From assembly GCA_018136815.1 (NCBI GenBank), contig CM030942.1, positions 745,797 to 809,796 of the forward strand: 64,000 nt of DNA, given 5' to 3'. Source of the stretch: Isochrysis galbana. Lineage: Eukaryota > Haptophyta > Isochrysidales > Isochrysidaceae. Below are positions 48,929-58,668 of the stretch, in pieces (positions within the stretch are counted from its first letter, which is position 1; each line of letters opens with the position of its first letter). A program made the translations under genes and the position numbers. The notes under the pieces are model-generated. The model was not told where the DNA came from. It searched no databases and saw nothing but the letters and a program-made list of their open reading frames with translations.

Positions 48929-51900
48929 GGGTTTCCCCCATTGTAAAAAAAAACATCTGAAGATTCTGGGCTACACACCTACTACTGACTGGGACTGGTC
49001 TCCCTTCTCTACTTGCATCGCCCTTACTTCCCTCCCTCCACCTCTTCCCCTGCCCCCCTTCTTTCCTTTTTCTTCGGTTTCCGGGGTCCGGCCTTGGTGC
49101 GCTACCTAAGGCCTGGTTCAGAGTGCGGGGGCCGGGCAGGCCTGTTGTGTCTTCTCTTTTGGCGTTCGCGTCTGCCTTCGCTCGCGCCTATTGTGACAGT
49201 GGCGCCGGGTCGCCTGCGTCTCTGATGTTGACCTTGTTCTACGTTTTGTTGGCTTATTCGTCTTTGTTTTGTTGCTCCTTGGGTTCCTCGACAGCGTGTG
49301 CTATCCTCAGCTTCGTGGCTAGATTTACTAGTTCCTTGCTGGGTTTGAGCCCGCCGTTGTCGTTCATACTGAAAACGGGCCTCAAGTCGCTTATGTCTAT
49401 CCGTTTTTTGGGTTGTCTACCCATGCCCGCTTGGGCGGTTCTTGCCGCGTCGGTCTCGTTTGCGAAGAGTAGAGCTTTACTTAGCGTGGTGTATCGTTCT
49501 ATTGTTCTTATCAATATTGATTCTTCTGAGAATGCCACTCCGTCGTAGTGTATTCTATAAAAATCAGTAATGATATACCTCCATGCTACTAGATACAGAG
49601 TGTATATCGCTTTCGGGGCGTCTCCATTCGGGAAAATAAACAGATTGTCGATTATAGTTTCCTCTCTGTTTCTCCCCGCTTTAGGTGAGAATTGTGCAAT
49701 TTCGTTGATCGCGTCCAGGACACTGGTTATGCCTTGGCACTCGCCTAGGTGCGTCGAGGCTTCGTCCGCCTCTCCACAAATGCGGCATGTGCTGTCTCTA
49801 CCGGGAAAACGGTTGTATGTACCCACCCGTCTGTGCGCAATGTGTTTATAGTGTAGGTGCATATCGCGTGCCGTCACCATCGGTGACGTGTAGAGTTTGG
49901 CTAGGTGTGCCCATGTGTTTTTGGGCAGGTGTAGTTTCTCCTCCCATTTACTTGGTCCGGCTAGGAGTTTGCTTTTGTGGCCCGTTTGCTGAAGAGCTCT
50001 TGTTATATGTTCGACTCCCGTTTCGTCTAGCGGCGTTTCTCCGTCTAAGGAGTACTCATCTGCTAGCGGGTATTCGATTCTTTTGTTGGATTTGTATCCC
50101 TCACCCCATTGTGCCGGGGGGGATGTGTCTAGATTCGAGGGAGTGTCCCTCGTTTTTTCCCCGATTATTGGTGTGCCTAGGTATGAGAGTTCCATGTCGT
50201 ACCATGTATCTTTGATTCTCGCGTAGTATTCCCCGTCTTGTGTTATGCGTATCTCGGGAGGCGGTTCTTCCGGGTCGGCTTGTTCTCCGGCGTTTCGACG
50301 GGCCTTCTTGTTTTTATCATTGTCCGTGTTTTGCGGCGTCGCCACTATAGTTTTGGCGTGTGTTACTATTGTGTCCCACGACTCTAGGAATTTTTCCCTT
50401 GGGATAAAGTCTCCTTGGACGTGAATGTATGTATCGTTATTTTTTAGGTATTCTGCGCATTCCTCTCTAGTGTAGGGCGTCGCCGCGCCGTAGTCTCGAA
50501 ACACATTGTGTATGGTGTTACATTCAAGCCTATTCCATAGCTTTATCCACGTGGGTTGTAGTTTGGGCCCCGGATATGTCGGGTTGTCCCATATAGGTTG
50601 CGAGAGTAGGCCCTCCCTGCTGGTGCTCAAAGGCGTGAGTTTTAGTTCGCGTATGTTTCTGAGTGCCTTCTTCCAGAACTCTGGGAGGTTGCCCCTGCCT
50701 GATATCCCGTCGGTTAGTTTGTTCATGGGGGTTGACGATAGAACCGCTGCTCTCCCTAGGCTCGTGCGGCAGAACCATGCGTCAAGTACTTGCTTCCATT
50801 GCGCTTGCCGTGCATCCAAGTAGTTTAGTATCCACTTGGCTTGTAGCGCCTTGACGTGGTTGTCCCAGTCTAGGAGACCCAGCCCTAGGTGGGGTCCCTC
50901 CTCCGATGCGTCTTTCAGGGGGAACTCGGGGTGTTTTATCCATTGTAGCCTACGCCCGGTGCGCGTGTTTGTCCACAATATTTTGTCCACGGATCGCTTG
51001 ACTGCCGCATGGAACGATCTCGGGGCCGCCAGCGTTTGTAGCCAGTACCTCGGGATTGAGTAGATGAGGAAGTTGGCCACTTTAGTTTTTCCGTGTATAG
51101 ATAAGTTGCTCGTGATCGGTGCGTACATGCCGGCTTTTTTTTCTATCTTGTTGGCCAGGTTTTGCCAGAAGCCCTTTATGGCCTGGGGTCCCCCTAGCGG
51201 GATCCCTAGGATGGTCGCGCATTCACAGCTCTTTAGCCACTTGTATCTTTGAAATCTCGCTGGCGGGCGTTTTCTCTTCAGAGATCCCATCCTAAGTCCT
51301 TCGAATTTCTGCTCGTTCGGCTTGCCACATGAGGCCGCCGCGTATCTTTCTACCCATTCGAGTGAGCGCGCCAGGCTGCTGTAGTCGGCCGCCATAAGTT
51401 GCGTGTCGTCGGCGAATTGGCTTATTTTGAGCTCGGCTCCGTTAACCGTGATTCCCTCTATGTCTTCGTCTTCGTTGATCGCCCGTGTCAGCGCTTCCGC
51501 TGTTAGAAGGAAGGCCAGCGGCGATAGCGGGCACCCTTGAGGGACTCCACTCGCGACGTTGAATGGGAAGCTTCTGCCTCCGTTGGCCTTTATGTATCGT
51601 ATGGGTTTTGCCTCGGAGTTGGTTAGGGCCCTCGCGTATTTTCGGAAATCCTCTCCGAATTTGAGTTTTTCAAGGACGAGGTGATAGAATTCCCAGTTCA
51701 CTCTGTCGAAGGCCTTTTCCCAATCTAGCGCTAGAAGTAGCCCAGGCTCCCCCGTTTCTTCGAGGTAAGCGTGCGTCAGTTGCAGTAGATGCGTGGCTTC
51801 GCCGATCAGGCGGTGTGGGACGAAGCCTAATTGGTCTTTCGAAATGATGTTTCCGATCACCTTTTTCAATCTATTCGTGAGTATCTTAGCTAGTATTTTG

Positions 51901-52085
51901 TAATCGCTTTGGAGCAGCGTTATAGGTCTATAGTTCCTAGGGTCTCGTGTGTCTCCCTTTTTATACAAGAGTATTATGTCCCCCTCTCTCATGGACACGC
52001 TCAGATGCCCCTGTTCTAGTGCGTGGTTTAGGACTCTTAAGAAGTCGTGTTTGACTAGTTCTGTGAAGGGTTTCCCCCATTGTAA
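48929..52085 (-). mobile_element. L1-like LINE, 5' truncated, with 18-bp target duplication
   Basis: GGGTTTCCCCCATTGTAA lies at 48929-48946 and 52068-52085. The 3121-bp insert (48947-52067) is on the minus strand. Its 3' end is GTGTGTAGCCCAGAATCTTC plus AGATG and a T run, its 3' UTR covers about 48947-49253, and one long open frame fills the rest. The 5' boundary cuts the protein just before the reverse-transcriptase core, so the endonuclease domain is missing and the copy is dead on arrival by the usual truncation mechanism. Confidence 0.92.
49254..52067 (-). CDS. LINE reverse transcriptase (partial, N-terminus missing)
   Basis: About 937 codons without a stop. Reverse-transcriptase motifs in order are: GDIILLYKKGDTRDPRNYRP, ITLLQSDYKILAKILTNRL, QLGFVPHR, ALDWEKAFDRVNW, GVPQGCPLSPLAFLL and the catalytic FADDTQLMA. 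The C-terminal third has a zinc-knuckle-like STCRICGEADEASTHLGEC, then helices and MGRQPKKRIDISDLRP. The layout is that of L1/Tx1-type non-LTR elements. The frame continues 117 bases into the flanking target duplication and host DNA by chance. An intact frame suggests a young insertion. Endonuclease missing. Confidence 0.92.
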   Translation of the reverse strand, partial: FTELVKHDFLRVLNHALEQGHLSVSMREGDIILLYKKGDTRDPRNYRPITLLQSDYKILAKILTNRLKKVIGNIISKDQLGFVPHRLIGEATHLLQLTHAYLEETGEPGLLLALDWEKAFDRVNWEFYHLVLEKLKFGEDFRKYARALTNSEAKPIRYIKANGGRSFPFNVASGVPQGCPLSPLAFLLTAEALTRAINEDEDIEGITVNGAELKISQFADDTQLMAADYSSLARSLEWVERYAAASCGKPNEQKFEGLRMGSLKRKRPPARFQRYKWLKSCECATILGIPLGGPQAIKGFWQNLANKIEKKAGMYAPITSNLSIHGKTKVANFLIYSIPRYWLQTLAAPRSFHAAVKRSVDKILWTNTRTGRRLQWIKHPEFPLKDASEEGPHLGLGLLDWDNHVKALQAKWILNYLDARQAQWKQVLDAWFCRTSLGRAAVLSSTPMNKLTDGISGRGNLPEFWKKALRNIRELKLTPLSTSREGLLSQPIWDNPTYPGPKLQPTWIKLWNRLECNTIHNVFRDYGAATPYTREECAEYLKNNDTYIHVQGDFIPREKFLESWDTIVTHAKTIVATPQNTDNDKNKKARRNAGEQADPEEPPPEIRITQDGEYYARIKDTWYDMELSYLGTPIIGEKTRDTPSNLDTSPPAQWGEGYKSNKRIEYPLADEYSLDGETPLDETGVEHITRALQQTGHKSKLLAGPSKWEEKLHLPKNTWAHLAKLYTSPMVTARDMHLHYKHIAHRRVGTYNRFPGRDSTCRICGEADEASTHLGECQGITSVLDAINEIAQFSPKAGRNREETIIDNLFIFPNGDAPKAIYTLYLVAWRYIITDFYRIHYDGVAFSEESILIRTIERYTTLSKALLFANETDAARTAQAGMGRQPKKRIDISDLRPVFSMNDNGGLKPSKELVNLATKLRIAHAVEEPKEQQNKDE

Positions 52086-52141
52086 CTTGTGGAGAATTTT
52101 AATGGTAATGGGAGCCGGGTGTCGGTGAGGGAGGCGGAGTT

Positions 52142-52287
52142 TCCAACTGAGTTTCGAAGTTCGAACGAAGGGGAAGGGATACATGTTTGATGTTTGCGTG
52201 TGTCTGTAGGATCAGCACGCGTCAAGGTGTACGGGCAAGTGCGCTGAGGGTTGTCGTGATAGTACACAGTACCAGGCGTAGTGGCAG
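52142..52287 (+). repeat. direct repeat copy 1 (~146 bp)
   Basis: TTCCAACTGAGTTTCGAAGT through CAGTACCAGGCGTAGTGG is repeated at 52660-52808 with a 3-bp indel and a few substitutions. A diverged third copy is at about 55400-55510 (CACGCGTCAAGGTGTGCG..GAGGGTTGTCGTG). It lies just upstream of the LINE insertion site. Confidence 0.85.
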
Positions 52288-52599
52288 TAGTGGTACTAAC
52301 GCTCGTCAGATGTTTTATTATTATCACCTGCCCACTGCCCACTGCCCACGCCACATGGCCCCCTGCCCTACCCCTACCCCACACCACTTCCACTTTCAAC
52401 TTCCAACCCCACAGTCTGAGGAGGACGACACCGGGTTGCCTACGCCTACGCGCTGCTCCTACGCGCAGAGCGGCAGAGCCCCACCCAAACTATTGGCCAT
52501 AGTGTTGCCCATTGCGATTAGCTATTGATTGGCTATTGGTACGCTTCACGCTTCCTCGGAACTCGGAACTTCCGAACTTCCTCTCAGCTCTCAGGGGCG

Positions 52600-52946
52600 G
52601 GCGCGCGACTGTGAGGGGGGGGGAAGGGGAGGGCGAATCGCGAATCGCACCATTTCTCGTTCCAACTGAGTTTCGAAGTTCGAACGAAGGGGAAGGGATA
52701 CATGTTTGATGTTTGCGTGTGTCTGTAGGATCAGCACGCATCAAGGTGTACGGGCAAGTGCGCTGAGGGTTGTCGTGATAGCAGTACACAGTACCAGGCG
52801 TAGTGGTCGTGGCGGTAGGTGGCCCCTCTGGAAGTTTTTATTGGGCATCGCGCCATGGTCCAAAAAGCACCCCCACCCTTATTAATAGTTAATAGTTGTA
52901 AAAAGCCCGCCCCGCGCCCTGTTTGATATAATGTTTGACCGCCCTA
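52600..52946 (-). mobile_element. TIR element copy interrupted by the direct repeat
   Basis: The minus strand starts TA-GGGCGGTCAAACATTA at 52944. It carries GGCGCGATGCCCAATAAAAA (as at 11320) and resumes after the repeat with AAATGGTGCGATTCGC (as at 11390). The direct-repeat segment 52660-52808 is inserted between these two parts, so it behaves as a mobile piece. Confidence 0.7.
52660..52808 (+). repeat. direct repeat copy 2, inside a TIR element
   Basis: Second copy of 52142-52287. The surrounding element sequence is continuous on both sides when this segment is removed. Confidence 0.8.
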
Positions 52947-53340
52947 TACCTATAATATGCGCAAGAGATGAGATGAGATACCATACTTTCTAGTACATCG
53001 TACGAACCTGAGCAGTTGGCTTTATGCATAATCGTACACAGGCGCACAAGCAGGCGAGCTGATAATTTGCACCACGCGTCTATGTTCACGTGTAGCGTTG
53101 GGGTCATGCGTCATGCTATTTTTGGATCGAGCGTATGCGTAACAGCGCATTCGCTCATGGACTCGCGGTCAAGCTCACCTGCAGCGTGCGCATGCTCCTT
53201 CAATGGCAAAAAGTTGGGAGGCAGCTGTTGCTAGCCCAGGGAAGCCCCCGTCAGGGGCCAGCAAGAGCGAGTGTGGTGGGATAAGAACAGAATGGGTGAG
53301 TGGTGCGCGTTGACACTTAGATATCACAATCCAGAGAAGC
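52947..53340. other. 3' flank of the small membrane-protein gene
   Basis: No gene or motif seen. Confidence 0.3.
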
Positions 53341-53840
53341 TCAATCCTCGTACTCGGGCCTGACGTAGGTCTTCGTGTTGAAGACATACCAACTCCACAT
53401 GCCTATGGCCAGGAGTGCAGAGCGCCGCAAGTTGCGAAGATAACGAGATTGCAGAATTCCTTGGATTGCAGAAATGACTGCGCCAAGTGGACCTCTTCTT
53501 GCAGTGATCAGATCGGCATTCTCACGTAATTTCCGGCGGCCGAGGTGGGCGCGCATGTCCTCCACGATCGCATCGGCCTGTGCACCCCATTTTGAGTGCC
53601 CTTCATCCTTGCCGTCAGCCGGTGCACTACCAAAGATGTCTCCATCGCTGGTACGCGCTGGGCGGACCGTAACTGCCTCCTCCCCGCCCTTGGATGCAGC
53701 AGTACGCACGGCGGGCTCGGCCTACAGCAGCAAGGATGTTAGGGCAAGTTGAGCAACCTTACTGTCTGCGCCGCTGGCGTGCGTGGGAGGCAGCGTACCG
53801 TGACTATGAGCGCAAGGCATGCCATGAGCGCCAGGCTCAT
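53341..53840 (-). CDS. small secretory-pathway membrane protein, two exons
   Basis: Exon 1 (53799-53840) encodes the signal-like MSLALMACLALIVT; a 77-bp GT-AG intron follows; exon 2 (53341-53721) gives the rest, 140 residues in all. The signal sequence is followed by a hydrophilic part, a basic helix (HLGRRKLRENADLITARRG) and one candidate membrane helix (LRRSALLAIGMWSWYVFNTK) close to the acidic C-terminus RPEYED. I do not recognise the family. The short first exon and in-frame splice support a real gene. Location is probably ER or plastid envelope (inference). Confidence 0.6.
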
Positions 53841-55240
53841 CTCGTCCGCGGCTCGGGAGAGAGGGGCGAGGAGAAGCGACACGGGGAGCTGCTATCTTTA
53901 TCTGCCAGCTCACTCCGCGAGTCGTCCCCATTCAGTTTTCGCGGTACATATTACACTCCCCATTTGATCTCATACGAAAATAAAAATAAACAACTCGAAC
54001 CATCCAGCAAGGCAGGAGGAGAGTGTGGCGCTAGCTGCATAGCTACAGCTACCCACTCACGGAAACCAACTTGAAAAAAATTCTTGATATTCTTGCCACA
54101 CGCGCGGTCCTACACACCTATCCAGCAGCCACGTCCACTTCCCTTACCACTCCGCCTCTTGGGCCCGGCTAGAGCTAGAGTTTCGCGCCCGACCCACCCA
54201 AATTTCGTTGCTAAATTTCGCTAGTATTGCTACAACTTTCGGGACGGCTCGGCCCAAATTTCGCTCGAATTTCGCTCGAAATTTCTTAGCGCGCTTTGCG
54301 CGCATATTAGACAAGTAACCACACAATCCACACATACATACGTACATATACGTACGTATGCGCGTATGCGCGTATGCGCTAATGTCGATATTAATGTACC
54401 GAGCCTATTTACCTACATGTGAAACACAGATTCAGTGAGTTTCTACGGAGGGCAAATACATATGAGTTTGGCTGAGTTTCTAGGAGAGGCAGTGGGGGCC
54501 GCAGGCCGCAGGCCCCGGCGTGAGATGATGGTGAAGCGGCCGGGGCCTTGGGCCGGGCCAGAGTTTCGTTTGAGACCCGCTCTCCTGCATTGGACAAGGT
54601 GTGACTCAGGCACATCAGATCCGCTGCACACATGAATGGATTCGTCCGGAGTAGCTTGCTCGCGGCTCCGTTCACAGAAGCGCTATCCCGTATCATACAT
54701 CATACCACAAATTTGATGCGGCTCAATCGGCTTAGTGTATGGGGTTTCCGGTCGTGGGCGGCTTGCACCGGTCCCCGGAGGTCCAGTTCTCTCTCTTTCG
54801 TTGGCATACTTTTTGATGGTTGTGTTTACGGGTTTGGGGCGTTGTGTGGTCTGGGGATTTCGCGTTGCGTGTTGCGTGGGCCAGGGTCGGGGAGTTTGCT
54901 TGCGTTTAGGCGAGTTTCTCCCCTGAGCTGCCTTTGCTGGCCCCCTGGGAGCCCCCATAGGACCTCTGAGCAGCAGGTCAGGGCGCGCCGCATGGCGACG
55001 CGCCGCAGGGACTTCGAGGGGTGAGAGTGGAGAGAGGGAGAGGGGGGGATTTGCCCCCCCCCCCCCGATCGATGGAGTGCGGTAAGAAACAGGCCCCGTT
55101 TGCGTTAGCAAACGGGTAGGGGGCGGCTGGCGACAGGAGGGAGAGAGAAGGGAGTGACCCAAGGTCGAGGAGAGTACCCTAGGTGTGGCACAGGTTGCTC
55201 GAGTCGCGGCCACTTATTTCTCGAGGATTGCTCAAGGCGC
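53841..55240. other. repeat-derived region without a supported gene
   Basis: 54170-54300 carries repeated CCAAATTTCG and CGAAATTT words, like the MITE at 37884 but with another core. 54340-54385 has alternating CGTACGTA/GCGTATGC. 54680-55100 has retroposon-like sequence ending in GAGTGCGGTAAGAAAC. Frames here lack motifs. Confidence 0.45.
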
Positions 55241-55527
55241 GAGCTGGTAAGGGCCGTTCCCCTTTGTTGACGAGAGTTCCTCCCCCCTCCCCGGTGCTTT
55301 TTCCTGGTGAGTCGCCCGACATAGGTCGGCCCGCCTTACTGGGTTTTCACCCATTGTAACTTGTGGGGAGTTAGAATGGGAGCCGGGGGCCTGCGAGGGG
55401 AGAGATATGAAGGGGTGCATAGGTGTATGTATCTGTGGCAACAGCACGCGTCAAGGTGTGCGAGCAGGTCCACTGAGGGTTGTCGTGTTAGTGCCGGGCT
55501 AGTGAGAGTAGTGGCACTAACGCTCAA
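55241..55527 (-). mobile_element. LINE fragment around the 48929/52068 target site
   Basis: ACCCATTGTAACTTGTGG at 55350-55367 and GGGAGCCGGG match the sequence that the large LINE inserted into (52078-52120), so this is an uninterrupted relative of that target. The minus strand reads PAPILTPHKLQWVKTQ, compared with PAPITIKILHKLQWGKP. Confidence 0.6.
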
Positions 55528-56190
55528 GAATATAATAATACATTACGACGGTACAGCCTTCTCGGAAGAATCAATACTGATAAGAACAATAGCAATAGAG
55601 ATAGAGAGATACGTTACGCTAAGTAAGCAAAGCACTACTCTTCGCGCACGACACCGACTCGGCAAGAACTGCCCAAGCGGGCATGGGAAGACAACCCAAA
55701 AAAAGGATAGACATAAGCGACTTGAGACCCGTATTCACCATGAACGACAAGTGTGGGCTTAGACCCAGCGAGGAGCTAGTAGCTCGAGCTAGTGGAGCTA
55801 GCCACCCAGCTGAGGATAGCACACGCTGTCGAGCTGTCGAGGAGACCAAGGAGCAAAGGAACAGAGGCGAATGAGCCATTGACACAGCGAACAAGGTTAT
55901 CACTAGGGACGCCACGAGCCCGACGGAACCTAAACACTCAACCCGTGGTCAGGAGGGCGCGCACGACAAAAATAAAAGCTCAGCAAAAGGCCTGCCCGGA
56001 CCCCACACTCCGAACCAGGTCTTAGGTAATGTACTACCGAGGCCGGACCCCGGAAACCGAAGAAAAAGGAAAGAAGGGGGGCAGGGGAAGAGGTGGAGGG
56101 AGGGAAGATACGGGCGGTGTTAGTAGCGAAGGGAAATCCCGTAACTAGTAGATGTGTAGCCCAGAATCTTCAGATATTTTTTATCACAGT
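55528..56190 (+). mobile_element. LINE 3' end
   Basis: Encodes IHYDGTAFSEESILIRTI, then, after a shift, MGRQPKKRIDISDLRPVF. The 3' UTR (GGTAATGTACTACCGAGGCC, CCGAAGAAAAAGGAAAG) mirrors 49050-49130 and ends in GTGTAGCCCAGAATCTTCAG and a T run at 56174. TCAAGAAT at 55524 and at about 56200 may be a short target duplication. Confidence 0.8.
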
Positions 56191-56559
56191 ATCAGTTCAA
56201 GAATCGAGAAGAGCTGACATGGCGAAAAGTTTTAGAATCTTTACAGTCCTATTTTCTTAACGGTGCACCCATACTGTACCAAGAACACTTCTTACTTTTG
56301 TACTACAGATGCATATTAATAGTAAATACTAGTGGAAGAAAATACGAAAATACTGAAAATAAGAAATACTACTAAGAAAATGACACCCCTCGCGATCCAA
56401 GCTTGATATGCTACTTGTAGAGTACTCGTACGGTCGCTTGAGTGCGAGCTGCCAGGGCCGCACACCGAGAGGCGCCGTCGTGCTGTCCCACTCCGCTCTC
56501 CGTTTTCCGCTCTCCACCTTTGGGCCTCGCCCCGGCCAGTGTGCGGGGGTCGCGTACTC
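56191..56559. promoter_or_regulatory. upstream region of the capping-enzyme gene
   Basis: AT-rich to 56400, then GC-rich near the start codon; no specific element recognised. It must contain the promoter. Confidence 0.3.
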
Positions 56560-57972
56560 ATGTCCGACAGGACTACCGACCCGCTCTTCCTCCCGAAGCT
56601 ACCAAGGGTCAAGCAGTCAACTGAGCTTTCCAACCTGCGCGCCCTTTTCCTCCAGCTTATGCAGCAGGAGACATCCTGGAAGCCAGACACTTTCCCTGGC
56701 TCACAGCCCGTCTCCTTTGAGAGAAAGCACCTGGGAGCGAGCTCCGATGAGCGTGACAAGATCTCTCTCCAGACGATGGGCTTTTATGCGGCAGAGAAGA
56801 CCGACGGCATGCGCTACATGCTGATGATCCTTGCCAGCCGTGGGACCTACGCAGTGGATCGCAGGTTTGAGTTCATTAAGTTGCCATCCATGTATTTCCC
56901 ATTGCGAGGACCAGGCGGCCAGCCGGACCCATCGGGTGCGCTGTTGGATGATACCATCCTCGACGGCGAGCTCGTTGTTGATACGCGAAGGAAGGGCACA
57001 GAGGAGGGAACAATTGACACTGTGAAGGAGCTACGGTATCTTTGCTATGACGTTTGCGCTGTGGGTGGCGTTTGTTTGATGGACAAGGCACTGCCGCTCC
57101 GCTTGATGGCGCTGCGCCGCGATGTCCTCCTTCCGCGATATCTCGCAGAGGCATCTGGCCACGACTTTGGCACGGAGCCATTCGGTGTTGACCAGAAAGA
57201 CTTTTTCTCCATTGCGCACCTCCCTGACCTCTTCGCGCACGTCAAACCTGGTACCCATGATTCGGAGCATCTCTACGCTTATCAGGACCCTTTGCGCAAA
57301 GTCGAGCATGGGAACGACGGCGTAATATTTACGCCCATCATGACGCCATATCAGTGCGGCACCTGTCCTGCCATGCTCAAGTGGAAGCCGTCCAACATGA
57401 ATTCGATCGATTTTCAGCTCCACACTGAATGGAGACGTGATGCTGCCAAGGGTGGAGCTTTGACACCACGCTTTTCAATCCTCTATGCGGCCGGAGGGTC
57501 GCTGAGCGAGTCCAGGTATGATTGGATCACCTTCGACGACGAGTTGCACAAGCGTTTCGTGCGTGATCCCAAGGCGGACCAACGAATAATTGAGTGTGTG
57601 TACGATCCGGACCATGAGACGATTGTGAGTGCATCCCTAGCCGCCCACCCTGCGAGGTCTCATGGACCCGGCCAATGTCTCGTATGGGAGATATCTTTGG
57701 CCATAAGTTCGATCTCATGCGTAGTACTGCTCAGACGACTTCTCTAGCTTGGACACCACGCTCACCTCACCATTCAAACCCCTCTCCAGACATACTCAGA
57801 TAGCGATGACACGTGGGACTATCCGACGATACGCAAAGGAGGGTGGAAGTACGAACGCATGCGAGAGGATAAAGAACTTCCCAACGATGTCCGCGTCGTG
57901 ATGTCTGTGGAGAAGTCGGCGCAAGACGGGGTACAAATGGAGGAGCTGCTCGATGCCATGCGAAGGCGGTGA
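56560..57972 (+). CDS. mRNA capping enzyme guanylyltransferase, two exons
   Basis: Exons 56560-57624 and 57790-57972 (165-bp GT-AG intron, phase 0) give 415 residues. The covalent-GMP motif I is AEKTDGMRYML (Lys of KxDG-x-R). Motif III is YAVDRRFEFI, IIIa ILDGELVV, IV NDGVIFTP and V LKWKP. The OB-fold end carries WDYPTIRKGGWKYERMREDK then PND, the motif VI region conserved in capping enzymes. It transfers GMP to the 5' diphosphate of nascent mRNA in the nucleus. It has no tyrosine-phosphatase-like triphosphatase domain, so the triphosphatase must be a separate protein, as in fungi and many protists. The second exon is needed for activity. Confidence 0.9.
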
Positions 57973-58349
57973 TACATCCTTGTCCACAAGAACGGCTGCA
58001 GCCTTTGATGTGCAATGTGTGGGGGTGAGGCGGCGATCGCGTGGGAAGTGCACGCGGCAAGAACGATTAAATTTATTGGTGATGGCGCACGAGCGTGGTT
58101 TGTTGATTTGGTGCGCCTACGTGCATGGTCTTGATGCGCCTATCTGCTTACAATGGGCAATGGGCGCGGGTGCGTTGCGTCTAGGAGATTGCGCTGAGGG
58201 CTATCTTAGGAGTAGGTTGGAGGCGGATAGTATGCGCGGATGGCTTTTTACTTGATAATATAATACCTGAGCATTCAGGGCTAAGAGAAATCTTGACGAT
58301 TCAGGCTACTACTGACTACTGAGAACCCTAGCCAACAACGGCAAAACTT
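57973..58349. other. 3' flank of capping-enzyme gene
   Basis: No gene. A decayed LINE-tail-like word (GAGCATTCAGGGCTAAGAGA) lies at 58268. Confidence 0.35.
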
Positions 58350-58548
58350 TTGTTATAATTACTAACAATATGGAGCGTGCCGCACCCTGTTGTATTCTAG
58401 CCTTGTTGGCATGAATGTTCCGTTATGAGCACGAGTCTTCTTCACTACAGAGTGCCCTCTATGTTCTATATCCGGCGTAGTCAACCATCGTTATAACGAT
58501 AGGGTCATGGAGCGCGCCTCGCTCCCCTCCTCTCTCTCCGCCCACCCT
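58350..58548 (+). repeat. two hairpin-led retroposon 5' ends
   Basis: TTGTTA-loop-TAACAA at 58350-58369 is followed by TATGGAGCGTGCCGC. ATCGTT-AT-AACGAT at 58487-58500 is followed by AGGGTCATGGAGCGCGCC. Both match the start of the retroposons at 18743 and 22455 in layout but with different stem bases. They are truncated downstream. Confidence 0.65.
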
Positions 58549-58667
58549 TAGGGCGGTCAAACAGTGGTTTTGCTTATAAGGGGTGAAAAAATGACCATCT
58601 CAGAATTGAGGAAATTTGAGGATTTTTTTCGGGAGAAAGTTCCCAATACACCCAACTAGCACATATC
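58549..58667 (+). mobile_element. TIR element left-end fragment
   Basis: TA-GGGCGGTCAAACAGTG at 58549, then GGTGAAAAAATGACCATC, is the tip of the family at 21788 and 41868. Only about 100 bp remain before the next element. Confidence 0.65.
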
Positions 58668-58668
58668 C

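Noticed and set aside
49254-52184. Extension of the LINE protein to 52184
   Set aside because: Residues beyond 52067 come from the target duplication and host flank, which happen to be open in frame.
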